The notes: generated by a model not told the origin, from the sequence alone. A DNA stretch of 54,529 nt from Candidatus Omnitrophota bacterium (GCA_903843285.1 CAIMPC010000025.1:1-54529), one strand, 5' to 3'. Counted from the first letter of the stretch, positions 1-9,160 are shown. Made by a program: numbers and translations.

Positions 1-131
1 ACCTGTGCTTTGCCTTTTGCGGCAAGGGTAGCGAGGATTGATGCTGTCAAGGTTGTCTTGCCATGATCGATGTGGCCAATGGTGCCAATATTGACGTGCG
101 GCTTAGATCTTACGAATGCTTCTTTTGCCAT
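1..131 (-). CDS. tuf: Elongation factor Tu (N-terminal part only)
   Basis: EF-Tu carries aminoacyl-tRNA to the ribosome as a GTP complex. Only the first 43 codons are in the window; the gene runs off the left edge. The protein begins [19 protein letters not shown] and its P-loop reads GHIDHGKT at residues 19-26, where most EF-Tu have GHVDHGKT. A strong Shine-Dalgarno (GGAGG) ends five bases before the ATG. The gene starts 25 bases after tRNA-Thr and probably shares its transcript, the same kind of tRNA-Thr/tuf linkage known from thrT-tufB in E. coli. Confidence 0.97.
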   Translation of the reverse strand, partial: MAKEAFVRSKPHVNIGTIGHIDHGKTTLTASILATLAAKGKAQ

Positions 132-156
132 AACTTCCTCCTATCTATAAAAAATA

Positions 157-232
157 TGGAGCTGCAGATCGGGATTGAACCGATGACCTCGTCCTTACCA
201 AGGACGTGCTCTACCGACTGAGCTACTGCAGC
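157..232 (-). tRNA. tRNA-Thr (anticodon GGT), CCA encoded
   Basis: A complete cloverleaf can be folded: acceptor stem GCTGCAG/CTGCAGC, D stem GCTC/GAGC, anticodon stem CGTCC/GGACG around loop TTGGTAA, and T stem ATCGG/CCGAT. The anticodon GGT reads ACC/ACT threonine codons. The 3' CCA is encoded in the DNA. The discriminator base is T (U73), whereas E. coli tRNA-Thr has A73. It lies just upstream of tuf and behind two tandem promoters. Confidence 0.96.
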
Positions 233-289
233 CGCTTCAGCTTATACGCCAGCGGCTGTTTCCGACGGAACTAAAGATTGACTACGATC

Positions 290-319
290 ATACTAGAGCA
301 GTCCATCTTCCTATGTCAA
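290..319 (-). promoter_or_regulatory. Promoter P1 of the tRNA-Thr/tuf transcript
   Basis: On the minus strand TTGACA (314-319) and TAGTAT (290-295) are separated by 18 bases. The predicted start lies about 50 bases before the tRNA-Thr 5' end. It is the proximal one of two promoters in tandem. The flanking DNA upstream is AT-rich, as expected for an UP element. Confidence 0.8.
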
Positions 320-368
320 TTATTTTACACATTAAATATATTTTGAGTTCAAAAAATTAAGTTTGATT

Positions 369-396
369 ATTATAACAGAAGACATATTTATGTCAA
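369..396 (-). promoter_or_regulatory. Promoter P2 of the tRNA-Thr/tuf transcript
   Basis: TTGACA (391-396) and a perfect TATAAT (369-374) are separated by 16 bases on the minus strand, about 75 bases upstream of P1. It starts just after the batE stop codon and sits in strongly AT-rich DNA. Two near-consensus promoters in a row fit a stable RNA plus EF-Tu transcript needing very high output. Confidence 0.78.
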
Positions 397-414
397 GTAT
401 TTTTTTATATTTTT

Positions 415-1224
415 TTATATCTCTTCGACAGCGTCTCTCTTTACCCATCCTGTCTTACCATCCGGCCTTGCAATCTGACGCCAGGCGTTCCTCGTACTTA
501 GTATCCGTACATCGGAGCCTTCACGCAGAATGTAATATGTCGTGGACTTATCTATAGGCTCATACTTGCAGGCTATATCCTTTTGGATAACGATTCCGTG
601 TCTCAGGATATGATCATCAAAGTATCTTACCAGAGACCCGAGAAGGCTGATCAGGAATAATATCGCTACTAAAAAAATCGGAATCTTTAGACGTCTTGAA
701 GCAAAAGGATTGGCAACAAAAATGCCTACAAGGATAATTAAAATCAGATACAAGACCGTAGCGGCCAATATAATCTCCCTGAGATTATAAGAACCGAAAA
801 TCGCGCCGACGACTTTCATTAATATATTTTCCGACGAACCATCGTTCACGCTCTCGGCGAGCGATCTGGCATAAGCGAGATTGGCCCTGAGGTCGCTATC
901 ATGAGGTATCAGTCGCCTGGCCTTTTCATAACATAGAATGGCATGCCCAAGCCTGCCCAATTTTAGAAAGCTGTTGCCAATGTTATAATACAGGTTACCG
1001 CTCTCTATCCCCTGGTCGAGAATAGCTATGTAGTTTTCCATAGCCTTTAAGTAATCTTTGGATTCGTAGCTATGATTCGCCGTGTAAAATAATTGATAAG
1101 GCTCCGGCTTCTTCTCCTGAGCTTCCGATGAGAAATATATAAACACAGCGCATAGCGATAATATGATAAGGCCTCCGCATATTTTCACTAAGTTATAATA
1201 TTTTTGCTTATCGTTTTTTAACAT
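415..1224 (-). CDS. batE: BatE-like TPR and SH3b membrane protein
   Basis: The 269-residue protein has a signal anchor (about residues 13-32), TPR units (about 40-120) with the typical YYNIGNSFLKLGR pattern, two membrane segments (about 148-200), and a C-terminal SH3b-like domain (about 208-265, ending in GWVKRDA). This TPR-TM-TM-SH3 order is that of BatE, the last gene of bat clusters. SH3b domains often touch cell-wall peptides, so a periplasmic C-terminus is likely. It is the last gene of the moxR-bat operon, 40 bases after batD. The molecular role of Bat proteins is not settled. Confidence 0.8.
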   Translation of the reverse strand: MLKNDKQKYYNLVKICGGLIILSLCAVFIYFSSEAQEKKPEPYQLFYTANHSYESKDYLKAMENYIAILDQGIESGNLYYNIGNSFLKLGRLGHAILCYEKARRLIPHDSDLRANLAYARSLAESVNDGSSENILMKVVGAIFGSYNLREIILAATVLYLILIILVGIFVANPFASRRLKIPIFLVAILFLISLLGSLVRYFDDHILRHGIVIQKDIACKYEPIDKSTTYYILREGSDVRILSTRNAWRQIARPDGKTGWVKRDAVEEI

Positions 1225-1264
1225 AACTACCTATCCGTCTTACTTTGATCATATTCTTCTATTA

Positions 1265-3103
1265 TTATACTTTCTTGCGTTCCATATATTTTATCACGTC
1301 CTCAAGGACGCGCTTATCATCGCGCATCTTCCTGCCATCAACCTCTATATAACCAAAACGCGTCAGATCGCAAGCATCGAACAATTTTTTCACTTTACTA
1401 ACAACCGCCGGATCTATCTCTTTTTGGACTAGACCTTCTATAGCCGCATTAACTGTTATGCCTGCCGGTGGAATGTGCAGTCTATATCCAATATAACTCT
1501 GTAACGTGTTAAATAAGGCCTCATAAAATAATTTCGCATCATCTGTTTTAAGTCTGGTAGATAAGTCCTTAAGGCCTCTCTTCGAAGCTCCGATTGCCAG
1601 TATGCGCCCCGAATAAATCGAGTCCGTCTGCATGCGCGTCTGTCTCCGGCGAAACACATATAAAGTCATTAACAAAACAAAAGGTGCAGATACTACGCCT
1701 AAATAAATATTTGTTGTATAGAAGGCCTTGCCTTTCTTAAACCAAATCCCGGGAGATTCTTTTATGTATATGATATCCCGCCCGAGATCCGCATCTCTTG
1801 ACGGGGCCGGAGCTTGAATTCCGGGGGTCGGACCAACCACCTGTGAAGGAGCCTCCTCCTTAGCCTTCTCCACCTGAAGCGAAATCGGACCCTGAATAAT
1901 GGTCTTAAATTCTCTACTGTTCGGATCGAAATACGTGAACGTCGCTTTCGGCACGCTCTTAACGGTATCGGTCTCAGGAATCAGAACCTGAGTGAAGCTC
2001 TTGCGATTCTCTTCGGTCTTCACTTGCGGTTCATACGTCTTAAATCCGGATGTGCTTTCAAGGTTCGGTATTATTACTGTATTAAAATTACCGGTTCCAT
2101 TAATATCCATATGTACAGTGACAGGATCACCTACTTTTACTTTGGTGGGGCTTGCTGTATATATAAACTGATAATCTCCCACGGCTCCGGTAAAATTTGC
2201 AGGGCGGGCTTCAGTGGGTACAGCCAATACCACTATATCGACTGATTTCGATTTTAATTCTAAGGGGTACCTCTCGAAACGCGTAAAGAAGTCATCGAAC
2301 ATCGATCCGCCATAAGGATCGTTGGGGAAGAAATCGTCCGACATCGGCCCACGCGACGTAGCTCTCGGCATCATGACGCTGCACTTAATCTTTGCAGGGC
2401 CGAGATGATAATCGCCGGGTTTTGTGCCAAATATGCTTGTCTTAAATTCGAGAACATCGTATAACGCCCCGCCAACTCGTTCACGATACTGCTTTGGTTC
2501 CTTAAATTCAACTTTAGAAAAACCCGCCTGATCAAAAGAAGGTAACTGAATATCGCTGACATTAAGACGATTCACATAAAGTTTCACAGTGACAGGGATC
2601 AGCTCATTTGCATAGGCGGCGGGCTTGTCAACGAATAGGGTCAGGTAAATCCTGTCCCCCATATTAAATTGCTGTAACATATTGGCGCCTGATGCCTGCG
2701 CAATAGGCGCTACTCTTTCGTCAACAGCCTCAAGAAATACCAGGTTGGACGAATAGTCGTCACCCTTATATTTAAAAGTAAACGGTCCGAGCTGGAATTT
2801 TCCGATCTTTAAGGGTTGTATAGAGTACATATGCGTGATAGAGCTGGAAACCTGGCCGTTTATGACTGTCATCATAGTAGATGGGCCAACATATCTTACG
2901 TCAAGGCCGTCGATATTGCCCAGATCGGGTGCGGGCATAGACTGGGTTCCATAGAAAGACAGGCCCAACTGCGCCTTCTCACCGATAGAAACTCGATTTC
3001 TATCCAGATTAACGACAAACTTCTTATCAGCCGCGACGGCGCGACCTGAAACAACGGTCAATACCATCAAAACTGATATAATTATTTTTATGAACTGCCT
3101 CAT
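1265..3103 (-). CDS. batD: BatD family oxygen-tolerance-type protein
   Basis: The 612-residue protein has a signal peptide (residues 1-24, ending GRAVAA), then a long extracytoplasmic region of immunoglobulin-like beta domains typical of BatD, a single membrane segment near residues 466-486, and a cytoplasmic tail of about 120 residues. Phrases such as RVSIGEKAQLGLSFYG and YSIQPLKIGKFQLGPF are typical of the family. It follows batC by 3 bases. BatD is thought to bring the VWA proteins BatA and BatB to partners in the envelope, but this is inferred from cluster conservation rather than shown here. Confidence 0.88.
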   Translation of the reverse strand: MRQFIKIIISVLMVLTVVSGRAVAADKKFVVNLDRNRVSIGEKAQLGLSFYGTQSMPAPDLGNIDGLDVRYVGPSTMMTVINGQVSSSITHMYSIQPLKIGKFQLGPFTFKYKGDDYSSNLVFLEAVDERVAPIAQASGANMLQQFNMGDRIYLTLFVDKPAAYANELIPVTVKLYVNRLNVSDIQLPSFDQAGFSKVEFKEPKQYRERVGGALYDVLEFKTSIFGTKPGDYHLGPAKIKCSVMMPRATSRGPMSDDFFPNDPYGGSMFDDFFTRFERYPLELKSKSVDIVVLAVPTEARPANFTGAVGDYQFIYTASPTKVKVGDPVTVHMDINGTGNFNTVIIPNLESTSGFKTYEPQVKTEENRKSFTQVLIPETDTVKSVPKATFTYFDPNSREFKTIIQGPISLQVEKAKEEAPSQVVGPTPGIQAPAPSRDADLGRDIIYIKESPGIWFKKGKAFYTTNIYLGVVSAPFVLLMTLYVFRRRQTRMQTDSIYSGRILAIGASKRGLKDLSTRLKTDDAKLFYEALFNTLQSYIGYRLHIPPAGITVNAAIEGLVQKEIDPAVVSKVKKLFDACDLTRFGYIEVDGRKMRDDKRVLEDVIKYMERKKV

Positions 3104-3106
3104 ACG

Positions 3107-4348
3107 TTACCAGTCCCTTGAAGGCTCTGACACATCTATAGCCTTTCGACGCATTTTTATACCACGACCCGTGGCTTCTTCTCCCTTATAACCCTCTAAA
3201 AGCATCTTTGCCTCAGCCTCAGTCATCTCTCCGGGCTCAGGTTGAGACTGACCGCTCTGATATGCGGCTAAACCGTCCTGCTTATCTTCGGTTTTTTTTG
3301 CCTCTTGTGTTCCTTCTCCTTCCTTTGGAATCGGCTGATCCTGCTTTTCTCCTGCCGAAGCGCCTTTGTCGGCATCTTCTTCCTGTTCTGGTTTCTGAGC
3401 TTTTTCGCTCTCGGGGCTACCTCCTTTTTCACCACTCTCCTTACCCTGACCAGCCTCGTCATTTTTCTTTTCGCTGTCTTGTGGCTGTTTTTTCTCTTCC
3501 CCGGCATCCGGCTTCTTATCTTCCTGTTTTTCTCCGCTATTGTCGGCTGTTTTCTCTTTCTTCTCTTGTCCTTCTTTAGGCTTTTGATCTTCCTGAGATC
3601 CTCCCCCGCGAGCCTCGTCTTTTCCTTCTTCCTTATTTTTATCCTGCTGATTCTTCTGGCCAGAGTCCTTGCCCTGAGACTCTTGCTGTTGTCCCTGCTG
3701 TTGTTGTTGGTCTTGCTGTTGATTTTGCTGTTGATTTTGCTGTTGGTTTTGCTGTTGGTTTTGCTGTTGGTTTTGCTGTTGGTTTTGCTGTTGATTTTGT
3801 TGCTGATCCTTATTTTTCTCTGATTTTTTCTTCTCTTCTTCCTGTTTTATTTGATATAGCGGACTCAGCTCCTGCAGTTTCATAGAAACGAACTCATAAT
3901 TGAATTTGGCATCTTTGTCATTTGGATTAAGATCTATCGCCCTCTTATAATACTGTAAGGCTGTACCGTACATTTCAGCGGTACCCTTAATATCCTTCTT
4001 CTCCTTATCAGTCTTATTCTTTGCCTCTCCAATCTTATAAGTAGAGTTACCTATATTATAATCGGCCATGGGAATAATATAGGCCTGATGCTTAGCTATT
4101 GATTTATTAAATGCATCGATTGCCTTATTATAATTGCCTGCTTTATACACCGCCGCGCCCTGATTCAGATTAGGAATCGCGCTGTAAGATTTCTCCAATG
4201 AAGCCTTCTCGTAAAGTTTCGCCGAGGCGGCATAATCACCTTTATTATATAGTATGTTGCCCTTTTTAACATCCTCTTTTTCATCGGCGAATGAGGGTGT
4301 AGACAGGAAGATTATTATCAATAGTATTGGTAGCAGTATCCGTCTCAT
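3107..4348 (-). CDS. batC: BatC-like TPR protein with Gln/Asn repeat tract
   Basis: A signal peptide (1-21) is followed by TPR units (about 22-170; DYAASAKLYEKASLEKS, NYNKAIDAFNKSI). Residues from about 175 onwards are low complexity: a QQQN repeat, then a long Lys/Glu/Gln-rich charged region, then a short conserved-looking tail (EAKMLLEGYKGEE...). TPR followed by a charged disordered tail matches BatC-like partners of BatB. Its ATG overlaps the batB stop by 4 bases, indicating translational coupling. The Gln tract is encoded by a 12-bp tandem repeat and may vary in length between strains. Confidence 0.82.
   Translation of the reverse strand: MRRILLPILLIIIFLSTPSFADEKEDVKKGNILYNKGDYAASAKLYEKASLEKSYSAIPNLNQGAAVYKAGNYNKAIDAFNKSIAKHQAYIIPMADYNIGNSTYKIGEAKNKTDKEKKDIKGTAEMYGTALQYYKRAIDLNPNDKDAKFNYEFVSMKLQELSPLYQIKQEEEKKKSEKNKDQQQNQQQNQQQNQQQNQQQNQQQNQQQNQQQDQQQQQGQQQESQGKDSGQKNQQDKNKEEGKDEARGGGSQEDQKPKEGQEKKEKTADNSGEKQEDKKPDAGEEKKQPQDSEKKNDEAGQGKESGEKGGSPESEKAQKPEQEEDADKGASAGEKQDQPIPKEGEGTQEAKKTEDKQDGLAAYQSGQSQPEPGEMTEAEAKMLLEGYKGEEATGRGIKMRRKAIDVSEPSRDW
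3714..3802. repeat. 12-bp tandem repeat coding for QQQN units in BatC
   Basis: About seven copies of a 12-base unit (plus-strand consensus GCTGTTGGTTTT, with GGT/GAT variants) lie in frame inside batC. Because the unit is a multiple of three, copy-number changes would lengthen or shorten the Gln/Asn tract without breaking the gene. It is a minisatellite, not a CRISPR array: there are no spacers. Confidence 0.9.
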
Positions 4349-5355
4349 CTCGATATCATCTTTCGTTCGGGCAGTAACGGCTCCAGGGCCAAGAGTATTA
4401 AAGCCACGGCTAAAAAATACTGGAATCGTTCCTGGTAATGCTTTCTCATCTTGGCTTCTATATCTCTCTTCTCCAGCTTTGAGATGCTTTTATCGTACAA
4501 TAGAACTAAGCCAAATTCAGCCTGAGTAGCGTGCACGTAATTACCGCCGGTTGATATAGCAATCTTCTTAAGAAGATCTTCATTAAGTTTAGACTTTACC
4601 ACCTGCCCGGATCTGTCGGCGATATATATTCTGTCGCCTTTATCATCTATAACGGGAATAACATCTCCGTCCTGGCTTCCTACTCCAACGCAATATATCT
4701 TTATCCCCAGATCTGCCGCCTCCTTTGCGGCTCTCAGGGCATCACCCTCCAGATCATCTCCGTCGGTAATGATCACGAGCACCTTATATTTTTTGTCGGG
4801 ACCTTTAAATATGTTCATAGCGTCCCTTATGGCGCTGGTAATGGAAGTGCCTCCGCGAGGTATAGTTCCTATGCACAGATCGTCAAGCGCCAGTAAAAAC
4901 CCATTATAATCTATGGTCAACGGACATTGAAGAAACGAGGAGCCGGCGAAGGCTATTAAACCCACACGGTCACCGTTAAGCTTTTTTACCAGATCTTTCA
5001 CGGCGAACTTAGAGCGTTCAAGCCTATTAGGTTTTACATCTGTGGCAAGCATGCTCTTCGAAACATCTATCGATATAAGCATATCTATGCCGGACTTCTT
5101 AGTCTCTTCCCAGATAAATCCCCACTGCGGACGGGCGAGCGCTATGATCGCCAGCACCGAAGCCGCTATTATAACCATAATTTTTATGGTCTTTAAAACC
5201 ATGCTTGCCGTGGGCGCCATATTCCCCAGAAGGCTCTTATCGACAAACCGTTCTGTAAGCGCGCGGCGGCGCAGATTAACCCATATATAAAATATGGCCA
5301 GAATAATTGCGGCAGAATATATCAGCGCCACATATTGCTGGTTAGCAAAGTTCAT
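4345..5355 (-). CDS. batB: BatB-like VWA-domain membrane protein
   Basis: The 336-residue protein has two N-terminal membrane segments (about 7-26 and 57-75), the family motif ALARPQWG, a von Willebrand factor A domain with an intact MIDAS motif DVSKS (residues 97-101), a GGTSI metal-site loop and TDGDD, and a C-terminal membrane segment (about 313-330). This is the standard BatA/BatB design. It begins at the last base of the batA stop region and ends overlapping batC by 4 bases. VWA domains bind protein partners through a metal ion; here BatC and BatD are likely partners. Confidence 0.9.
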   Translation of the reverse strand: MNFANQQYVALIYSAAIILAIFYIWVNLRRRALTERFVDKSLLGNMAPTASMVLKTIKIMVIIAASVLAIIALARPQWGFIWEETKKSGIDMLISIDVSKSMLATDVKPNRLERSKFAVKDLVKKLNGDRVGLIAFAGSSFLQCPLTIDYNGFLLALDDLCIGTIPRGGTSITSAIRDAMNIFKGPDKKYKVLVIITDGDDLEGDALRAAKEAADLGIKIYCVGVGSQDGDVIPVIDDKGDRIYIADRSGQVVKSKLNEDLLKKIAISTGGNYVHATQAEFGLVLLYDKSISKLEKRDIEAKMRKHYQERFQYFLAVALILLALEPLLPERKMISR

Positions 5356-6353
5356 TAAGGTATCCTCAGAAATATCGTATTGGCCAACAGTATCTCCAGT
5401 CCGAGCGCTATCAGCGCAGGTATTAAGAAGAGGTAGAATAGCTCGTCATATTCGGTGTAACCGAAATGCTCTATATTGGACCTTTCCAATTTATTGATAT
5501 CGTCATATATTTTTCTAAGTGTCTCCGTATCGCTTGCCAGATAATACTTCGCTCCGGTAAGGCTCGCGATCTTTTTAAGCACTTCCTCGTCTATCTCGAT
5601 AGGGATGCTCCTATATGCGGTCCTGCCGTAAACATCCTTAAGAGGGTAAGGCACCAATCCTTTCGACCCCACGCATATAGCATAGATCTTTATATTCAAT
5701 GCCTTGGCCGCTTCTGCCGCTACTAACGGTGATATGGTCCCGGCATTATTTACGCCATCCGTAAGAAGGATTATCACCTTGCTTTTTGTCTTGGAGGTGC
5801 GCAGGCGGTTAACCGATGTGGCTATCGCCGATCCTATAGCAGTCGCATCCTCTATCATGCCTACCGATACTCTGTCCAGATTCTCATTTAACCACGAATA
5901 ATCTGTCGTTAGCGGGCATACGGTATAAGCGCGCCCTGCAAACGCCACCAGCGCGACCCTGTCATCCTTACGCTTTCGTATGAACTCTTTAACCACATCC
6001 TTAACTACCTCGAACCGGTTCACCCTGGCAGTCCCGATCATGAAGTCTTCGGCAAGCATGCTCGTAGAGGTATCGAGATCGAGAACGATGTCCACCCCCT
6101 CAGATACAGACTTAGATCCCTGCAGAACCGTCTGGGGCCTGGCCAGCGCCAGTATGAATAATATAATGACCGCGCCACGGAACAGAATCAGATATTTACT
6201 GAATCGCATTCGCATGGTCGGCTTAATGCCCTCCATCAGATCCTTCGATGAAAATAAAAATGCGGGCTCATTACGCCTGGTTCTTGCCAGCAGTAAGATC
6301 ATTGCGATCGGAATAATCAGAGCCAATACCCACGGATCCTTAAAGACAAACAT
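5355..6353 (-). CDS. batA: BatA-like VWA-domain membrane protein
   Basis: The 332-residue protein has membrane segments near 7-24 and 54-71, the family motif ALARPQT, a VWA domain with MIDAS motif DTSTS (residues 94-98) and LTDGVN, and a last membrane segment near the C-terminus (about 306-325). It is a paralogue of the next gene, batB, and overlaps it by one base (TAATG-type junction). It starts directly after the preceding BatD-like gene. Together with MoxR and the DUF58 protein it forms the core found in bat clusters. Confidence 0.9.
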   Translation of the reverse strand: MFVFKDPWVLALIIPIAMILLLARTRRNEPAFLFSSKDLMEGIKPTMRMRFSKYLILFRGAVIILFILALARPQTVLQGSKSVSEGVDIVLDLDTSTSMLAEDFMIGTARVNRFEVVKDVVKEFIRKRKDDRVALVAFAGRAYTVCPLTTDYSWLNENLDRVSVGMIEDATAIGSAIATSVNRLRTSKTKSKVIILLTDGVNNAGTISPLVAAEAAKALNIKIYAICVGSKGLVPYPLKDVYGRTAYRSIPIEIDEEVLKKIASLTGAKYYLASDTETLRKIYDDINKLERSNIEHFGYTEYDELFYLFLIPALIALGLEILLANTIFLRIP

Positions 6354-7262
6354 CTATTTCACTTCCTTAGTCTCGTATACAAAATTCTTAGCCGTCGTGT
6401 ATACATTATCTATCTCGTCACGCTTCGGTGAATATTTGGCAAACTTAACCATATCGCATGCGTTCACGAAACCTTTGAGAAGTTCCCTATGTGAGACGGA
6501 AAGCACGGAAGAATTATGCAGAGAATTAAAGAATTCCTCCGACGTCATCTCGGGGGCTCTGAGTTTAAACGACCGCTCGACATAACCCCTGATGCAATCA
6601 GATACACCTACAAAATACTCCTTTACGTCTCCTTTATTTATCAGGCCGGCGCGCAGGGCCTCCAGCTCTTCCAGCGCAGTCTCGTGCGGCAGTTTAACAG
6701 GTTTTCTGTTACGCATCCTGAGATATATGATCAATGCGGATATAAGCACGGCGACTAAGGCCAATATGAGGATAATAAGTATCCAGTTCAGCTCGAAGAA
6801 AGCCAAAGGACCTTTGATATCTTTAACGTCGGCAGGCATAACCTTAGGCAGTACACTTCGAACTTCCACAGAAATCGATTTAGTCTTCTTCAGGCCCCAG
6901 TCTTTAGATCCTTTCAGCTTATACTTAACATCAATACCCTGAATCTCTTTTTTTCCGGTAGAGTATATCGTGATGTAGTATAGGTATCTGTAGGTCCTTC
7001 CGCCAAAAAGATGGTCTTGCTTTTTTATCGAAGAATCCTTTATCTCGAATTCTCCTATGAGGCCGTCTTTAAATGCGGGCATCTGAATCTGCGAAGATCG
7101 TGGCGCAGTTACATCAATGGTTAACTTTATCCTATCGCCTATCGTGATCGAATTCCTGTCAATACACGCGCGCACGCCTATTTCATCCGCGGCAAATGCA
7201 TTCGAATAGATTATAATGAGTCCGATGATAATTATCTGCGCGATTCTGATCGTATATTTCAT
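6354..7262 (-). CDS. BatD-like / DUF4381-like membrane protein
   Basis: A signal peptide (1-24) precedes an extracytoplasmic beta domain whose wording (ACIDRNSITIGDRIKLTIDV) resembles the start of BatD. One membrane segment (about 159-182) leads to a cytoplasmic region of about 120 residues containing ALEELEALRAGLINKGDVKEY, typical of the DUF4381 type found between the DUF58 gene and batA. Its role is unknown; position and topology suggest it joins the periplasmic side to the MoxR/DUF58 pair. It ends one base before batA. Confidence 0.7.
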   Translation of the reverse strand: MKYTIRIAQIIIIGLIIIYSNAFAADEIGVRACIDRNSITIGDRIKLTIDVTAPRSSQIQMPAFKDGLIGEFEIKDSSIKKQDHLFGGRTYRYLYYITIYSTGKKEIQGIDVKYKLKGSKDWGLKKTKSISVEVRSVLPKVMPADVKDIKGPLAFFELNWILIILILALVAVLISALIIYLRMRNRKPVKLPHETALEELEALRAGLINKGDVKEYFVGVSDCIRGYVERSFKLRAPEMTSEEFFNSLHNSSVLSVSHRELLKGFVNACDMVKFAKYSPKRDEIDNVYTTAKNFVYETKEVK

Positions 7263-7281
7263 TTAAGACTATCCATCTCTT

Positions 7282-8157
7282 TTAAATCCGCCTCTTTCTC
7301 ATCTTGAAAAACTTAATCAACTCTTCGAGGTACGGAACATCCGTGCGCACATCGATATGATCGACACCTATAGACCCAAAGGTCCTGGAACGTTCCTCTA
7401 TTTTACGATTGGCCCTCTCCGAGTAGATGCGCCTTATTTTTGCGCTGGATGTATCGACCTGAAAGAATGACCCGGTCTCGGCATCGGTCAGCTCTACTAT
7501 GCCGGCTTTCGGCAGTTCCATCTCCCTGGGGTCGGTTATGGTGATGGCTACGCAGTCATGCCTCTTATTCGCAACGGACAGCGATCGCTTAAAGTCCTTC
7601 GCGAAAAAGTCCGAGATGATAAATGTGACGGCCCTTCTGGTCGTAACGCTATCCAGATATTTCAATGCGCCTTCAATATCAGTGCCCTTACTCTTAGGCT
7701 TAAAATATATGGCTTCCCTTATCACCCTCAAGACATGCTGCTGGCCTTTTCTGGGAGGAATAAATTTTTCTATCTTATCCGTAAATATTATGAGGCCGAC
7801 ACGGTCATTGTGTTTCACAGCCGCATAGGCAAGGACGGCGGATACTTCCGCGGCGAGCTCGCTCTTAAGGCATCTCGTGGTGCCGAAATAAGACGATGCC
7901 GAGGCATCCAGGAGGATCATTACGGTGAGCTGGCGTTCTTCGATGTACTTCTTTATAAATGGGCGGCCCATTCGAGCGGTAACGTTCCAGTCGATACTGC
8001 GGATCTCGTCGCCGGGCTGATATTCCCGGACCTCATCGAACTCCATGCCGCGCCCCTTAAAGACGCTTTCATATTGGCCCGACAGAAAATCCGTGACCAG
8101 GCGCGAGGTCGTTATCTGAATACGGCGTATCTTCTGGATTACTTCTTTAGGAAGCAT
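7282..8157 (-). CDS. DUF58 (VWA-like) protein of the MoxR cluster
   Basis: The 291-residue cytoplasmic protein carries the DUF58 signature (YQPGDEIRSIDWNVTARMGRP written here in two parts: YQPGDEIRSIDWN, then TARMGRPFIKKY), followed by a degenerate VWA fold with DASASSYFG in place of the usual DxSxS region and FIISDFF. DUF58 proteins almost always sit beside MoxR ATPases, as here (10 bases after moxR). The likely role is to act as a substrate or adaptor of the MoxR ring. No membrane segment is seen. Confidence 0.88.
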   Translation of the reverse strand: MLPKEVIQKIRRIQITTSRLVTDFLSGQYESVFKGRGMEFDEVREYQPGDEIRSIDWNVTARMGRPFIKKYIEERQLTVMILLDASASSYFGTTRCLKSELAAEVSAVLAYAAVKHNDRVGLIIFTDKIEKFIPPRKGQQHVLRVIREAIYFKPKSKGTDIEGALKYLDSVTTRRAVTFIISDFFAKDFKRSLSVANKRHDCVAITITDPREMELPKAGIVELTDAETGSFFQVDTSSAKIRRIYSERANRKIEERSRTFGSIGVDHIDVRTDVPYLEELIKFFKMRKRRI

Positions 8158-8167
8158 TTTATCTTCT

Positions 8168-9160
8168 TCAGGGAACCTTCACTTCATCAAATATGGATTT
8201 GATAATATCCGACGAAGTTTTATCTTCGGCTTCGGCCTCGTAACTAACGATAACACGGTGCCTGAGCACATCGAGACCTATGGTTTTTATATCCTGCGGC
8301 ACCACATAACCACGCCCCTGTAAGAACGCATAAGCTTTGGCGGCGATGCTTAAGTATATGGTTGCCCTAGGAGATGCTCCGTACTGTATCAAAGGCGCAA
8401 GGTCTCCCAGCCTGTAAGACTTAGGATCTCTGGTGGCAAACACCAGATCTATTATATACCTCTCTATGCGCTCATCTATATATATCTCGTCGACGATTTT
8501 TCTCGCCCTGACAATATCCTGCGGACCTACGACGGGTTTCACCGATATCTTCTTATCGGTCATCGCCATCCTCTTCATAATCTTATATTCCTCTTCTTTT
8601 GAGGGGTATTGGATATTAAGTTTAAGCATGAAACGATCGACCTGTGCCTCAGGTAGAGGATAAGTGCCTTCATGCTCTATGGGGTTCTGAGTCGCAAGAA
8701 CCATGAACGGCTCGTCGAGTTTATATGTCGTGTCGCCTATGGTCACCTGACGTTCCTGCATGGCTTCGAGGAGCGCGCTCTGTACCTTGGCCGGCGCACG
8801 ATTGATTTCATCGGCAAGAATTATATTAGCAAATATCGGGCCCTTCTTTATCGTGAATTCTCCGTCCTTGGGACTATATATCAATGTGCCGAGAAGATCT
8901 GCAGGAAGAAGATCGGGAGTGAACTGAAGCCTCTGAAATTTAGTATCTATAGACTGTGCCAGGACCTTAACCGATAGCGTCTTGGCCAGCCCGGGGACAC
9001 CTTCGATCAATATATGGCCGTTGGCAAGAACGCCAACCAGTAACCTCTCGATCAGATATCGCTGACCGACAATTACAGTTTCGATCTCCTCGATCAGCTT
9101 GCTTATAAAGGCACCCTCTTTTTTGACTTTTTCGTTGATCGCTTCGATCGTCTGGACCAT
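8168..9160 (-). CDS. moxR: MoxR-family AAA+ ATPase
   Basis: The 330-residue ATPase has Walker A GVPGLAKT (residues 54-61), Walker B ILADEINRAP, the sensor region ATQNPIEHEGTYPLPEAQ, and a C-terminal helical lid, all typical of MoxR. MoxR ATPases are chaperone-like and act with VWA proteins, here the products of the next four genes. An ideal ribosome site (AGGAGGAG) precedes ATG 9160. No separate promoter is visible in the 69 bases between tRNA-Gly and moxR, so the operon is probably transcribed through the tRNA from the promoter at 9329-9357. Confidence 0.95.
   Translation of the reverse strand: MVQTIEAINEKVKKEGAFISKLIEEIETVIVGQRYLIERLLVGVLANGHILIEGVPGLAKTLSVKVLAQSIDTKFQRLQFTPDLLPADLLGTLIYSPKDGEFTIKKGPIFANIILADEINRAPAKVQSALLEAMQERQVTIGDTTYKLDEPFMVLATQNPIEHEGTYPLPEAQVDRFMLKLNIQYPSKEEEYKIMKRMAMTDKKISVKPVVGPQDIVRARKIVDEIYIDERIERYIIDLVFATRDPKSYRLGDLAPLIQYGASPRATIYLSIAAKAYAFLQGRGYVVPQDIKTIGLDVLRHRVIVSYEAEAEDKTSSDIIKSIFDEVKVP

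Noticed and set aside
3714..3802. CRISPR-like repeats
   Set aside because: Units are contiguous 12-base repeats within a coding frame, without spacers or cas genes.
3305..3823. Very leucine-rich open frame on the plus strand
   Set aside because: It is the antisense reading of the Gln/Glu/Lys-rich tail of batC; CTG/TTG repeats produce the leucines. No independent gene signals.
5980..6585. Open frame of 201 codons opposite batA and its upstream gene
   Set aside because: It crosses the batA start region antisense, with no ribosome site or domain.
7558..8202. Open frame of 214 codons opposite the DUF58 gene
   Set aside because: The DUF58 protein is well conserved on the minus strand, and the plus reading shows no family features.
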